Source: DASPFV01 sp035620975 | GTDB lineage: Bacteria; Acidobacteriota; Vicinamibacteria; Vicinamibacterales; 2-12-FULL-66-21 | Length of the DNA: 32,078 nucleotides | Direction: 5' to 3' | NCBI GenBank assembly: GCA_035620975.1 | Contig: DASPFV010000103.1 | Span: 1-32,078 of the forward strand | Shown here: piece by piece, positions 22,323-31,281 of the stretch | How the letters are laid out: every line of letters begins with the position of its first letter | Numbering within the stretch: the stretch's first letter is position 1 | Notes under the pieces: model-generated | Told to the model about the DNA's origin: nothing | Seen by the model: only the letters and a program-made list of their open reading frames with translations | The model's database searches: none | Program-made: the position numbers and the translations under genes

Positions 22323-22973
22323 ATGGAGCTGGAACCACGCGACGTCGAGGGCGGCCGCCGGCGGACGGCCGGCTGGAGTGCGGGGGCGCGGCTGGCAGGG
22401 GCAATGGCCCTGGCTGCCGCCGTCGGCGCCTGCGGCGAGATGACACGCGAAGGGACCGCCTCGTCGTACCTGATCATCCGGTCGATCGAGGCTGCGACGG
22501 GCGCCGAGCCCACCGAGTTCGGGGGAACGCTGCTCTCCGACGTGCTCACCGTGGTCGACGACGTGCCGACGATCTTCAACGACGTGGGCCGCGTCACGTT
22601 CTCGCTCGGCCTGAAGGATGCCGGGAGCGCTGACGCGCCGACCGAGCCCACCTCCAACAACTTCATCACCGTGACCCGATACCGGGTGCAGTTCATCCGG
22701 GCGGACGGCCGGAACACACCCGGCGTCGACGTGCCCTACGGCTTCGACGGCGCCTTCACGCTCACCGTCGCGGGCGGAGAGTCTTCGACGGGGTTCACGA
22801 TCGTCCGCAACATCGCCAAGGCGGAGGCCCCGCTCGCGGCGCTGGTCACGAGCCCCGTCATCATTTCGACCATCGCCGAGGTGACCTTCTACGGCCAGGA
22901 TCAGACGGGACGGGAGGTCAGCGCGACGGGCCGCATCGGAATCGACTTCGGCAACTTCGGGGATCCGAACTGA
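22323..22973 (+). CDS. Lipoprotein of unknown function, linked to pilQ
   Basis: A 216-residue protein. A basic N-terminus and ARLAGAMALAAAVGAC form a lipoprotein signal with the lipobox VGAC (Cys at 37). The mature part is beta-rich: TASSYLIIRSIEAATGAEPTEFGGTLLSDVLTVVDD, FNDVGRVTFSLGLKD, FITVTRYRVQFIRADGRNTPGVDVPYGFDGAFTLTV and the closing STIAEVTFYGQDQTGREVSATGRIGIDFGNF. This suggests an Ig-like sandwich, but I recognise no named family. It begins 4 nt after the pilQ stop, so it is very likely in the pil operon and may serve the secretin or pilus at the outer membrane. Confidence 0.8.
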   Translation: MELEPRDVEGGRRRTAGWSAGARLAGAMALAAAVGACGEMTREGTASSYLIIRSIEAATGAEPTEFGGTLLSDVLTVVDDVPTIFNDVGRVTFSLGLKDAGSADAPTEPTSNNFITVTRYRVQFIRADGRNTPGVDVPYGFDGAFTLTVAGGESSTGFTIVRNIAKAEAPLAALVTSPVIISTIAEVTFYGQDQTGREVSATGRIGIDFGNFGDPN

Positions 22974-22993
22974 GGCCGCTCGGGGGAGTGGCC

Positions 22994-24049
22994 GTGGCGA
23001 CCAGGTCCTTTATGTCCTACAGATGCGCGTCACATGTCGCGGTTCTTCTCGGCCTGGGGCTGCTCGCCGCGGCCTGCACCATCAGCGAGCAGGAAGCTCC
23101 GCCGCTGGCCGGACCGTCGGAGTACGGTCTGTCCATCGACGTCGCGGTGTCGCCCGACATCCTCTCCCAGGACGGCGCATCGCAGAGCATGGTGACCGTC
23201 ACGGCGCGGGATTCGAACGGCACGCCGGTCCGGAACCTGTCGCTTCGCGGCGAGATCGTCGTCGGGGGCGTCAGCGCGGATTTCGGGTCGCTCTCGGCCC
23301 GCAACGTCGTGACCGGTACCGACGGCCGCGCCGTGTTCGTCTACACCGCTCCGGCCGCCCCGTCGGTGGCCGTCGACCAGTTCACGATCGTCGAGATCTA
23401 CGTGACGCCCATCGGCACCAACTTCGACAACTCCACGGCCCGCCGCGCGTCGATCCGCCTCGTGCCGCCCGGCGTTGTCATCCCGCCTGACGGTCTGTCG
23501 GCCTCGTTCACGTTCACGCCGTCGGCTCCAAGCGAGAGCCAGAACGTACTGTTCGACGCATCGCAGAGCCAGGGGGCCATTGCTGAATACCGGTGGAGTT
23601 TCGGCGACGGACGCACCGGAACCGGCAGAACTGTCACACACGCGTTCTCGCGCGCCGGATCGTATTCGGTCACGCTGACCATCGTCGATCCGTTCGGCCG
23701 GAGCGCGAGCACGACCAGCCAGGTGACGGTGGGAGTCGGCGCCAATCCGACGCCGGTGTTCGTGTTCTCGCCGACCGAGCCGCTGCCCGGGCAGCAGGTG
23801 TTCTTCAATGCCGAGGCATCGACCCCGTCCCCCGGACGGCGGATCACGAGCTATCAGTGGGACTTCGGCGATGGCAGCACCGGGTCCGGCGCACGGGTGT
23901 CCCACACCTACGCGGTCCAGGGTACCTACACGGTGACGCTGACGGTGACCGACGACAGCGGCCGACGCGGTACGGTCTCACAGACCATCCCGGTGGCCAT
24001 TCCGGAGGACGACAGCTCACTGGCCGTTCGTGGAGGCGGCGGGGAGTAG
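22994..24049 (+). CDS. Lipoprotein with Big_1 and two PKD domains
   Basis: A 351-residue protein from GTG 22994, which has GGGGGAG 5 nt upstream; ATG 23012 is also possible. The signal MSYRCASHVAVLLGLGLLAAAC ends in the lipobox LAAAC. Then a bacterial Ig-like domain of the invasin Big_1 type (SPDILSQDGASQSMVTVTARDSNGTPVRNLSLRGEIV...TGTDGRAVFVYTAP), and two PKD domains, each with the hallmark block YRWSFGDGRTGTGRTVTHAFSRAGSYSVTLTIVD or YQWDFGDGSTGSGARVSHTYAVQGTYTVTLTVTD. It is an adhesion- or scaffold-like surface protein. It is 20 bp after the preceding lipoprotein gene, so probably co-transcribed with pilQ. Confidence 0.88.
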   Translation: MATRSFMSYRCASHVAVLLGLGLLAAACTISEQEAPPLAGPSEYGLSIDVAVSPDILSQDGASQSMVTVTARDSNGTPVRNLSLRGEIVVGGVSADFGSLSARNVVTGTDGRAVFVYTAPAAPSVAVDQFTIVEIYVTPIGTNFDNSTARRASIRLVPPGVVIPPDGLSASFTFTPSAPSESQNVLFDASQSQGAIAEYRWSFGDGRTGTGRTVTHAFSRAGSYSVTLTIVDPFGRSASTTSQVTVGVGANPTPVFVFSPTEPLPGQQVFFNAEASTPSPGRRITSYQWDFGDGSTGSGARVSHTYAVQGTYTVTLTVTDDSGRRGTVSQTIPVAIPEDDSSLAVRGGGGE

Positions 24050-24099
24050 CGTCTTCGGCGCGGGTGACGTCGGCCGCGGCTCCCGACGCCGAGACAACC

Positions 24100-24660
24100 A
24101 TGGCAATGAGTGCGCGAATCGAGGACCTCAAGCGTCGGGTCCAGCAGGACCCGACGTCGATCGCCTTCGCGGCGCTGGCCGAGGAGTATCGCCGCGCGGG
24201 GCAGTGCTGGGAAGCCGTCGAGGTCTGCCGTGCGGGCCTCCAGCGGCATCCTGCCTATCTGTCCGCACGTGTGACGCTCGGCCGGGCGCTCCTCGAAGTC
24301 GGCGAGCTGGACGAGAGTCGCGAGCATCTCGAGCAGGTCGTGAGAGTGGCCCCCGAGAACCTCGCGGCCATCCGCGCACTGGCGGAGATTCACCGCCGGC
24401 GCGGCGAGCTCGGCCTCGACGCGCCGGCCGATCTCCCCCTGTCCCCAGCCGCGCCCGCCGCCGATACTCCGCCAGCGGCCGCTGCCCCGGAACGGCCGGC
24501 GGCGCGCATTCCGGTGAGGACGCTTGCGCCGGTGCCGGTCGAAGCTGCGGGGGAACCCCCGAAGCATGACGAGACGCTCGCCCGGCTGGACGCGTTCCTC
24601 GGGGCGATCGCGCGGGCTCGGGAAGCGCTGCCCCGAACCGGAACGTCGCTTTCGCGCTGA
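24100..24660 (+). CDS. TPR-repeat protein
   Basis: A 186-residue protein. Residues 1-110 form about three tetratricopeptide repeats (SIAFAALAEEYRRAGQCWEAVEVCRAGLQRHPAYLSARVTLGRALLEVGELDESREHLEQVVRVAPENLAAIRALAEIHRRRGEL). A Pro/Ala-rich linker and a C-terminal amphipathic helix (ETLARLDAFLGAIARAREAL) follow. No signal peptide is visible, so it is likely cytoplasmic. TPRs bind partner peptides; its position 50 bp after the pil-linked genes suggests a pilus-related adaptor, which is inference. ATG 24106 is an alternative start. Confidence 0.8.
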   Translation: MAMSARIEDLKRRVQQDPTSIAFAALAEEYRRAGQCWEAVEVCRAGLQRHPAYLSARVTLGRALLEVGELDESREHLEQVVRVAPENLAAIRALAEIHRRRGELGLDAPADLPLSPAAPAADTPPAAAAPERPAARIPVRTLAPVPVEAAGEPPKHDETLARLDAFLGAIARAREALPRTGTSLSR

Positions 24661-24682
24661 CCGCGCTGCCGGCGACTGCTGG

Positions 24683-24688
24683 TAGCAT
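24683..24688 (+). promoter_or_regulatory. -10 hexamer of the aminopeptidase gene, leaderless placement
   Basis: TGGTAGCAT gives an extended -10 with TAGCAT. GTG 24695 follows 6 nt later. No Shine-Dalgarno precedes either GTG 24695 or ATG 24761. Confidence 0.35.
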
Positions 24689-24694
24689 CGAAGC

Positions 24695-25900
24695 GTGCGT
24701 CGCAGCGATCTGCACGTTCGCGGGCCCGCCCGGCGCCACCGTCCAACGACAATCCCTCTGATGCCCGACTCGTCTTCGCCACCCCAGCCGGCCCGTCTCG
24801 CGCGCGTGCGAGACGCCATGCACGTCGACACGCTCGAGGCGCTCGTCGTGACGCACCTGCCGAACGTCAGATACCTGACGGCGTTCTCCGGCAGCGCGGG
24901 CGTCGTTGTGGTCGCCCCGGCCCGGTGCTACCTCGTCGCCGACTTCCGGTACGCGGCTGGCGTGCGCTCGATGCTGGCCAGCCATCCCGCCCTGGGCGAG
25001 GCGGTCACACAGGTCGTCCCTGAGCAGAGCTACGACGAGACCCTGGTGGAGATTCTCCGGCAGCTCGGGGTCAGGCGGATCGGCATCGAGGCCGCCTCGA
25101 TGTCGGTCAGCCGGTTCAACCGGCTGTCGGCCGAGCTGGCGGCGACGACCGCGCCGCCGCTCCACCTGCCAGAGTCGTGTCCTGTGCTCGTCCCGACCGA
25201 GCGCGTGGTCGAGCGGCTGCGGACGGTCAAGGACTCGCGTGAGGTGGCGATCCTGCGGGAGGCCGCCCGGCGCCTGTCGGCGGTGGCGCGGGACGTCCCG
25301 GAGCTCGTCGAGCCCGGCCGCACGGAAATCGAGATTGCCGGCGACATCGACCGGCTGCTGCGAACGGCCGGGTTCGAGCGGCCGGCCTTCGAGACCATCG
25401 TGGCGTCCGGCCCGAACAGCGCACTCCCGCATGCGCGTCCGGGCCGGCGGGCAGTCGCCCGGGACGACGGGGTGGTGCTGGACTTTGGTGGGGTGTACGA
25501 CGGATACTGCGTGGATTTGACGCGAACGGTCGAACTCGGCAGAGGAGTGCCGGAGTTTCGCCGGATTTTCGATGCAGTCGCCGAGGCGCAGGCGGCGGCG
25601 ATTGCCGCCGTCAGGCCCGGCGTCCTGGCCAGCCAGGTGGACGCGGCAGCACGCCAGGTGCTCGAGCGCCACGGGCTTTCGGCGGCGTTCGGGCATGGCA
25701 CGGGCCACGGGCTGGGCCTCGAGGTGCACGAGGAGCCCCGCATCGGACGCGTCGCGGCTGGACACCCCGATGTGGCGCTCGAACCCGGCATGGTGTTCAC
25801 CGTGGAGCCCGGCGCCTACCTCGAGGGCTTCGCGGGCGTCCGGATCGAGGACGACGTGCTCGTGACGGACGGCGGTTGCGAAGTCCTGACGCGGCAGTAG
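24695..25900 (+). CDS. Xaa-Pro aminopeptidase, M24 family
   Basis: A 401-residue enzyme from GTG 24695, or 379 residues from ATG 24761; the upstream -10 favours the former weakly. The N-terminal creatinase-like domain has LVVTHLPNVRYLTAFSGSAG. The pita-bread domain shows all five metal-ligand blocks: VVLDFGGVYDGYCVDLTRT (two Asp), FGHGTGHGLGLEVHEEP (His), MVFTVEPGAYL (Glu) and VRIEDDVLVT (Glu). It cleaves N-terminal residues before proline, or X-Pro dipeptides, using two metal ions. The order M24 peptidase-accB-accC recalls the Bacillus yqhT-efp-accBC region, here without efp. Confidence 0.93.
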   Translation: MRRSDLHVRGPARRHRPTTIPLMPDSSSPPQPARLARVRDAMHVDTLEALVVTHLPNVRYLTAFSGSAGVVVVAPARCYLVADFRYAAGVRSMLASHPALGEAVTQVVPEQSYDETLVEILRQLGVRRIGIEAASMSVSRFNRLSAELAATTAPPLHLPESCPVLVPTERVVERLRTVKDSREVAILREAARRLSAVARDVPELVEPGRTEIEIAGDIDRLLRTAGFERPAFETIVASGPNSALPHARPGRRAVARDDGVVLDFGGVYDGYCVDLTRTVELGRGVPEFRRIFDAVAEAQAAAIAAVRPGVLASQVDAAARQVLERHGLSAAFGHGTGHGLGLEVHEEPRIGRVAAGHPDVALEPGMVFTVEPGAYLEGFAGVRIEDDVLVTDGGCEVLTRQ

Positions 25901-25930
25901 CGGGGCCGGGACCGTCAGCGTGGAGGCTGA

Positions 25931-26416
<486 letters not shown>

Positions 26417-26428
26417 TCCGCTCGGGCC

Positions 26429-27805
26429 ATGTTCAAGAAGATCCTGATCGCGAACCGCGGCGAGATCGCGTTGCGCGTCATCTGCGCGTGCCGCGAGCTG
26501 GGCGTCAAGACCGTCGCCGTGTACTCCGAGGCGGACGAGAACTCGCTGCACGTGCGCTTCGCCGACGAGGACGTGTGCATCGGTCCGGCCCGGGCGGCCG
26601 ACAGTTACCTGAGCGTGCCCGCCGTCATCAGCGCAGCCGAGATTACCGGCGCCGACGCCATCCACCCCGGGTACGGCTTCCTGTCCGAGAGCGCGTACCT
26701 GGCCGAGGTCTGCGAGGCCTGCCACATCAAGTTCATCGGCCCGGCGCCGAACGTCATCCGGCTGCTCGGCGACAAGGCGCGGGCGAGGCGTGCGATGAAG
26801 AAGGCCGGGGTGCCGATTCTGCCCGGCAGCGACGGTCCGGTCGACAGCGAGGAGCGCGCGCAGAAGATCGCGCGCGATCTGGGCTACCCGATCATCATCA
26901 AGGCGGTGGCGGGTGGCGGCGGCCGCGGGATGCGCGTGATCCGATCGCCGGCCGATCTCGGCAAGGCGTTCAAGACCGCGCAACGCGAGGCCGAAGCGGC
27001 GTTCGGCGTCGGCGACGTCTACCTCGAGAAATACGTGGAGCGGCCGCGGCACGTCGAGTTCCAGGTGCTGGGCGATCACCACGGAGCCGTCGTGCACCTG
27101 GGCGAGCGGGAGTGCTCGATACAGCGGCGGCACCAGAAGCTGCTCGAGGAGGGGCCGTCGGTCGCCGTGACCGAGAAGATGCGGCGGAAGCTCGGCGGGG
27201 CCGTGGTGGACGCCGCCCGCGCGGTGCAGTACACGAACGCCGGCACGTTCGAGTTCCTCCTCGACGACAAAGGCAACTTCTTCTTCCTCGAGGTGAACAC
27301 CCGGATCCAGGTCGAGCATCCGGTGACCGAGTTCATCACCGGCGTCGACATCGTCAAGGAGCAGATCCGGATCGCGGCCGGCGAGCGGCTCTCGTTCAAG
27401 CAGGGGGACGTGACGTTCACGGGGCACGCGATCGAGTGCCGCATCAACGCCGAGGATCCCGACACGTTCGCGCCCTCGCCGGGGGTCATTCACGCGTTCA
27501 GCGTGCCGGGCGGCCCGGGGGTCCGCGTCGACACCTTCGCCCACGCCGAGTGCACGATCCCGCCGTATTACGATTCCATGATCGCCAAGATCATCGTCCA
27601 CGGGCGCGACCGGCTGGAGGCGATCGCGCGGATGCGGCGGACGCTCGAGATGACGGTCATCGAGGGCATCAAGACCTCGATCCCTCTGCATCTGCGCATT
27701 CTGTCGGAGCCCGATTTCATCAGCGGACGGCTGAGCACCGCCTTCATGGAGCGATACGCGACGGAGCGGAAGGGCGGCTCGGACCGGCTGGCCGAGGCCG
27801 TCTGA
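26429..27805 (+). CDS. accC: Biotin carboxylase, acetyl-CoA carboxylase subunit
   Basis: A 458-residue ATP-grasp enzyme that carboxylates the biotin of AccB with bicarbonate and ATP. Visible blocks: MFKKILIANRGEIALRVI, HPGYGFLSE (80-88), the ATP lid GGGGRGM (162-168) with Lys159, RHVEFQVLGD, RECSIQRRHQKLLEE, FEFLLDDKGNFFFLEVNTRIQVEHPVTE and GHAIECRINAEDP. The length is normal (about 450). Its stop overlaps the presumed thiE start. Confidence 0.98.
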   Translation: MFKKILIANRGEIALRVICACRELGVKTVAVYSEADENSLHVRFADEDVCIGPARAADSYLSVPAVISAAEITGADAIHPGYGFLSESAYLAEVCEACHIKFIGPAPNVIRLLGDKARARRAMKKAGVPILPGSDGPVDSEERAQKIARDLGYPIIIKAVAGGGGRGMRVIRSPADLGKAFKTAQREAEAAFGVGDVYLEKYVERPRHVEFQVLGDHHGAVVHLGERECSIQRRHQKLLEEGPSVAVTEKMRRKLGGAVVDAARAVQYTNAGTFEFLLDDKGNFFFLEVNTRIQVEHPVTEFITGVDIVKEQIRIAAGERLSFKQGDVTFTGHAIECRINAEDPDTFAPSPGVIHAFSVPGGPGVRVDTFAHAECTIPPYYDSMIAKIIVHGRDRLEAIARMRRTLEMTVIEGIKTSIPLHLRILSEPDFISGRLSTAFMERYATERKGGSDRLAEAV

Positions 27806-28455
27806 TTCCCGGCCGCGACGGATCCCGCATCCTCTATCCCCTCATCGACCCGAGCGTGTGTGCGGCCTGCGGTCTCGACCCGGTGGCTGTGGCGGAAGCG
27901 TACCTGCGGGCCGGCGTGCGCGTGCTGCAGGTGCGCGTCAAGGACGGCCGCGGTGCGCGGTTCCTGCGGCTGGCCGAGCGGGTCGTCGCTGCCGCGGCGC
28001 CGTACTCCGCCACGGTCATCGTGAACGACCGCGCCGACATCGCGCGACTGAGCGGGGCGGCCGGCGTGCACGTGGGGCAGGACGACCTGGCCGTCGAGGC
28101 GGTGCGCGCGATTGCGGGTCCGGCGGCGGTGGTCGGCCTGTCGACGCATACGCCGGCACAGGTCGACGAGGCGCTGCGAGGCGAGGCGACCTACGTGGCG
28201 GTCGGCCCCGTGTTCGGCACCCGCACCAAGGAGACGGGGTACGCGGCCCGCGGGATCGAGCTCGTGCGGTACGCGGCTGGGCGCGGCAAGCCGGTCGTGG
28301 CCATCGGAGGGATCACGCTCGCCAGCGCGCCGGAGGTGATCGCGGCGGGCGCCGCGGCGGTCGCGATCATCGGCGATTTGCTGGCGACGGGCGACCCCGA
28401 GGCGCGCGCGCGCGCGTTCCTGGCCGCCCTGCCGCCCCGACCGTTCAATGTATAA
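27802..28455 (+). CDS. thiE: Thiamine-phosphate synthase (ThiE-like), non-canonical start
   Basis: A 217-residue TIM-barrel protein joining hydroxymethylpyrimidine pyrophosphate and thiazole phosphate. Motifs in order: LYPLIDPSVC (first strand), VRVLQVRVKDG, TVIVNDRADIARLSGAAGVHVGQDDL, VVGLSTHT, YVAVGPVFGTRTKETGY and VAIGGITLASAPEV. No ATG, GTG or TTG in frame lies where the first strand must begin. CTG 27802 overlaps the accC stop as CTGA, and ATT 27805 would overlap as TGATT; both imply coupling to accC. The next GTG (about 27856) would delete strand one. I chose CTG. A TenI-type relative is possible, but the motifs favour ThiE. Confidence 0.85.
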   Translation: MIPGRDGSRILYPLIDPSVCAACGLDPVAVAEAYLRAGVRVLQVRVKDGRGARFLRLAERVVAAAAPYSATVIVNDRADIARLSGAAGVHVGQDDLAVEAVRAIAGPAAVVGLSTHTPAQVDEALRGEATYVAVGPVFGTRTKETGYAARGIELVRYAAGRGKPVVAIGGITLASAPEVIAAGAAAVAIIGDLLATGDPEARARAFLAALPPRPFNV

Positions 28456-28456
28456 T
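28451..28456 (+). promoter_or_regulatory. -10 hexamer of the amino-acid permease gene
   Basis: A perfect TATAAT overlaps the thiE stop codon (28453-28455). A start near 28463 gives a leader of about 60 nt. The -35 region is weak. Confidence 0.5.
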
Positions 28457-28522
28457 GCCGCGTTTTTCCGCCTTGCCTGACTGGTGCCGGTGGGGGTGTG
28501 CCCGGCCGCGCGTGGAGGGTGA

Positions 28523-30226
28523 ATGGATTCGAATCTCCTGAAGACCAAGTCGATCGAGCGGCTGGTCGGGGACGTCGAGCACGGAGGGAAAGCGCTCAAG
28601 CGGACGCTGACCGGGCTGGACCTGACGCTGCTCGGGATCGGCGCGATCATCGGGACCGGCATCTTCGTGCTGACGGGCACGGCCGCCGCGAACCAGGCGG
28701 GCCCGGCCATCATGCTCGCCTACGTCGCGGCCGGGCTGGCCTGCGGGTTCGCGGCGCTCTGCTATGCCGAGTTCGCCTCCATGATTCCCGTGTCGGGCAG
28801 CGCGTACACCTACGCGTACGCGACGCTGGGCGAGATCTTCGCCTGGATGATCGGCTGGGATCTCATCCTAGAGTACGCCGTTGGCTCGATGACGGTGGCC
28901 GTGGGGTGGAGCGGCTACTTCCAGCGCATCCTGGCGGGCTTCGGCATCCACCTGCCGGCGTGGATGTCCGCGGCCCCGGCCACCGGGGTCGAAGGGGCGC
29001 TCGTGAACCTTCCGGCCATGCTGATCGTGCTGCTGATCACGTCGCTGCTCGTGATCGGGGTGCGCGAGAGCGCGCGGTTCAACGCAGCCATGGTCGCCGT
29101 CAAGCTCGCCGCGATCCTGTTCTTCATCGTCGTCGGCTTCTCCTACGTGAAGCCGGAGAACTGGTCCCCCTTCATGCCGTACGGGGTCCAGGGGATTGCG
29201 GCCGCCGCGGCCGTCGTGTTCTTCGCCTACATCGGCTTCGACGCGGTCTCCACGACCGCCGAGGAGGCCCGGAACCCGAGCCGCGACATGCCGATCGGCA
29301 TCATCGCGTCGCTGCTGATCTGTACGGCCCTGTATCTCGCCGTCGCCGGCGTGCTGAGCGGCATCATCCCGGTCGTGCAGTACCGGACGGACGCCCAGTT
29401 CCTCAATGCGCCGGTGGGCTACGCGCTCGCCGTGATCAACCAGGACTGGGCCGCCGGCCTGGTGTCGGCCGGGGCCGTGGCGGGCATCACGAGCGTGCTG
29501 CTGGTGATGCTTCTGAGCCAGCCGCGCATCTTCTTTTCAATGAGCCGCGATCAGCTGCTGCCGCCCGGCGTGAGCAAGGTCCACCCCCGTTACCGCACGC
29601 CCTACATCACGACCATCATCACCGGAGTCGTGGTCTCGATCGTGGCCGGCTTGACGCCGATTCAGATCCTCGGTGAGATGACCAGCATCGGAACGCTCTT
29701 CGCGTTCGTGGTGGTCTGCGCAGCCGTGCTCGTCCTGCGCGCGAAGCGACCCGATGCCCATCGCCCGTTCAGGGTGCCGCTCGGCCCCACGTTCCCGATC
29801 CTCGGCGTGCTGTCCTGCCTGTACCTGATGGTCAACCTCACGGTGATGACGTGGGTCCGGTTCCTGCTCTGGCTCGACGTCGGCATGCTGATCTACTGGT
29901 TCTACGGCCGCACGCACAGCCCCCTCGTGGACCGTGCGGAGGCGGCGGCCAGGACGGGCGTGGAGAGCTTCGGCAACCTCCTCCGGATCGGCGGGTACAT
30001 GCTGCTGTTCAACGGCTTCTGCATCACCCTGCTGGCGCTGCTTACCGAGTTCGGCATCACGACCGAGGAGCTGGCGAAATGGCACGAGCTCGACGCGCTG
30101 ATCGCCCGCGTCGGCATGCACATCAACCCGGAGATTGCGGATACCTTCGGCCTCCGAATCCTGATCGCGGGGGCGGTCGTGACGGCTGCCGGTCACCTGC
30201 TCACGCGGTCGGCCGTCCGGAAGTAG
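28523..30226 (+). CDS. APC-family amino acid permease (cationic/neutral amino-acid type)
   Basis: A 567-residue inner-membrane transporter with about 12 core helices plus extra C-terminal ones. It opens KRTLTGLDLTLLGIGAIIGTGIFVLTGTAAANQAGPAI, whose GxGAIIGTGIF break in helix 1 binds the substrate amino group. Then SGSAYTYAYATLGEIFAWMIGWDLILEYAVG, VFFAYIGFDAVSTTAEEARNPSRDMPIGI and the late LLSQPRIFFSMSRDQLLPPGVSKVHPRYRTPY. These are the signature of the CAT-like subfamily (YfnA, GkApcT). Substrate is not readable from sequence. A GGAGGGTG site precedes ATG 28523. The last 130 or so residues carry two further helices with an unusual soluble loop. Confidence 0.94.
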   Translation: MDSNLLKTKSIERLVGDVEHGGKALKRTLTGLDLTLLGIGAIIGTGIFVLTGTAAANQAGPAIMLAYVAAGLACGFAALCYAEFASMIPVSGSAYTYAYATLGEIFAWMIGWDLILEYAVGSMTVAVGWSGYFQRILAGFGIHLPAWMSAAPATGVEGALVNLPAMLIVLLITSLLVIGVRESARFNAAMVAVKLAAILFFIVVGFSYVKPENWSPFMPYGVQGIAAAAAVVFFAYIGFDAVSTTAEEARNPSRDMPIGIIASLLICTALYLAVAGVLSGIIPVVQYRTDAQFLNAPVGYALAVINQDWAAGLVSAGAVAGITSVLLVMLLSQPRIFFSMSRDQLLPPGVSKVHPRYRTPYITTIITGVVVSIVAGLTPIQILGEMTSIGTLFAFVVVCAAVLVLRAKRPDAHRPFRVPLGPTFPILGVLSCLYLMVNLTVMTWVRFLLWLDVGMLIYWFYGRTHSPLVDRAEAAARTGVESFGNLLRIGGYMLLFNGFCITLLALLTEFGITTEELAKWHELDALIARVGMHINPEIADTFGLRILIAGAVVTAAGHLLTRSAVRK

Positions 30227-30285
30227 GACGGGCGCAGGGCTGACGGTCGGGGCTTGGGCGACCCTGTGATTACTCTCTGGGACTT

Positions 30286-30319
30286 GCCAGAGCCGGGCGC
30301 CAGGAACCCGGAGACTGGC
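30286..30319 (+). terminator. Interrupted hairpin between permease and folD
   Basis: CCGGG (30293-30297) pairs with CCCGG (30307-30311), and GCCAG (30286-30290) pairs with CTGGC (30315-30319), with 2-3 nt internal loops between. It lies about 60 bp after the permease stop and 26 bp before folD ATG. No T-run follows; it may be a repeat element rather than a terminator. Confidence 0.35.
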
Positions 30320-30344
30320 GAAGTTGACGGCTGCCTTCGAAGAC

Positions 30345-31274
30345 ATGACCGCGCGGCTTCTTGATGGAACGGCGATCGCCGGCGCAGTCCGCGCCTCCGT
30401 CGCCCCCGCAGTGCGGGCGTTCACGGAGCGGACCGGCCGGCCGCCGGGCCTGGGCATCGTGCTCGTCGGCGAGAATCCGGCTTCCGAGATCTACGTCCGC
30501 AACAAGATCCGGGCGGGCACCGACTCCGGGCTCTGGGTGGATCTCCAGCGGCTGCCGGCCACGGCGGCGCTCGACGATCTCGTCGGCCTCGTTCGCCGCC
30601 TCAACGCGAGCGAGCGCCACGACGGCATCCTCGTCCAGGCGCCGCTCCCCGCGGCACTCGGCCGCACGGCGTCGCAGCAGGTGTTCGACGAGATCGATCC
30701 GGCGAAGGACGTCGACGGATTTACTCCCGTCAGCGTCGGTCGGCTGGTGCAGGGGCGTGCGCACCTCGCCCCGTGCACGCCATCCGGGGTCATCGAGCTG
30801 CTCGATCGCGCCGGCCTCGGCATCGCGGGCAGGAGGGCGGTGGTGATCGGGCGCAGCGAGATCGTCGGCAAGCCCATGGCGATGCTCCTCCTGCACCGGG
30901 ACGCGACGGTCACGATCTGCCACTCGAAGACGCCCGATCTGCCGACGGTTGCTGCCGGCGCGGACATCCTCGTGGCGGCCATGGGGCGTCCGGCCTTCGT
31001 GACGCCGGAGTTCGTGAAGCCGGGCGCCACGGTCATCGACGTCGGCATCAATCGCGTCAGCGACGCCGTGCTGGCCCGCTCGATTTTTCCCGAGGGCTCC
31101 GCACGGCTGGCCGATTTCGAGCGTCGCGGCTCGATCGTGGTCGGCGACGTGCACCCCGCGGTCGCCGAGGTGGCGGGCGCGCTCACGCCCGTGCCCGGGG
31201 GTGTGGGGCCGCTGACGATTGCCATGCTGCTGAAGAACACCCTCACGGCGGCGCAGGCGCGCCTGGCGGGGTGA
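30345..31274 (+). CDS. folD: Bifunctional methylenetetrahydrofolate dehydrogenase/cyclohydrolase
   Basis: A 309-residue enzyme of one-carbon metabolism that interconverts methylene- and formyl-tetrahydrofolate with NADP. I chose ATG 30345; TTG 30324 is in frame 7 codons earlier. Visible blocks: LGIVLVGENPASEIYVRNK with Tyr50 and Lys54 of the active site, HDGILVQAPLP, EIDPAKDVDGFTPVSVGRL, LAPCTPSGVIELL, RAVVIGRSEIVGKPMAMLLLHRDATVTICHSKT and the closing VVGDVHPAVAEVAGALTPVPGGVGPLTIAML. The length is close to normal. It is followed after 7 bp by coaE. Confidence 0.97.
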   Translation: MTARLLDGTAIAGAVRASVAPAVRAFTERTGRPPGLGIVLVGENPASEIYVRNKIRAGTDSGLWVDLQRLPATAALDDLVGLVRRLNASERHDGILVQAPLPAALGRTASQQVFDEIDPAKDVDGFTPVSVGRLVQGRAHLAPCTPSGVIELLDRAGLGIAGRRAVVIGRSEIVGKPMAMLLLHRDATVTICHSKTPDLPTVAAGADILVAAMGRPAFVTPEFVKPGATVIDVGINRVSDAVLARSIFPEGSARLADFERRGSIVVGDVHPAVAEVAGALTPVPGGVGPLTIAMLLKNTLTAAQARLAG

Positions 31275-31281
31275 GCGAGCC

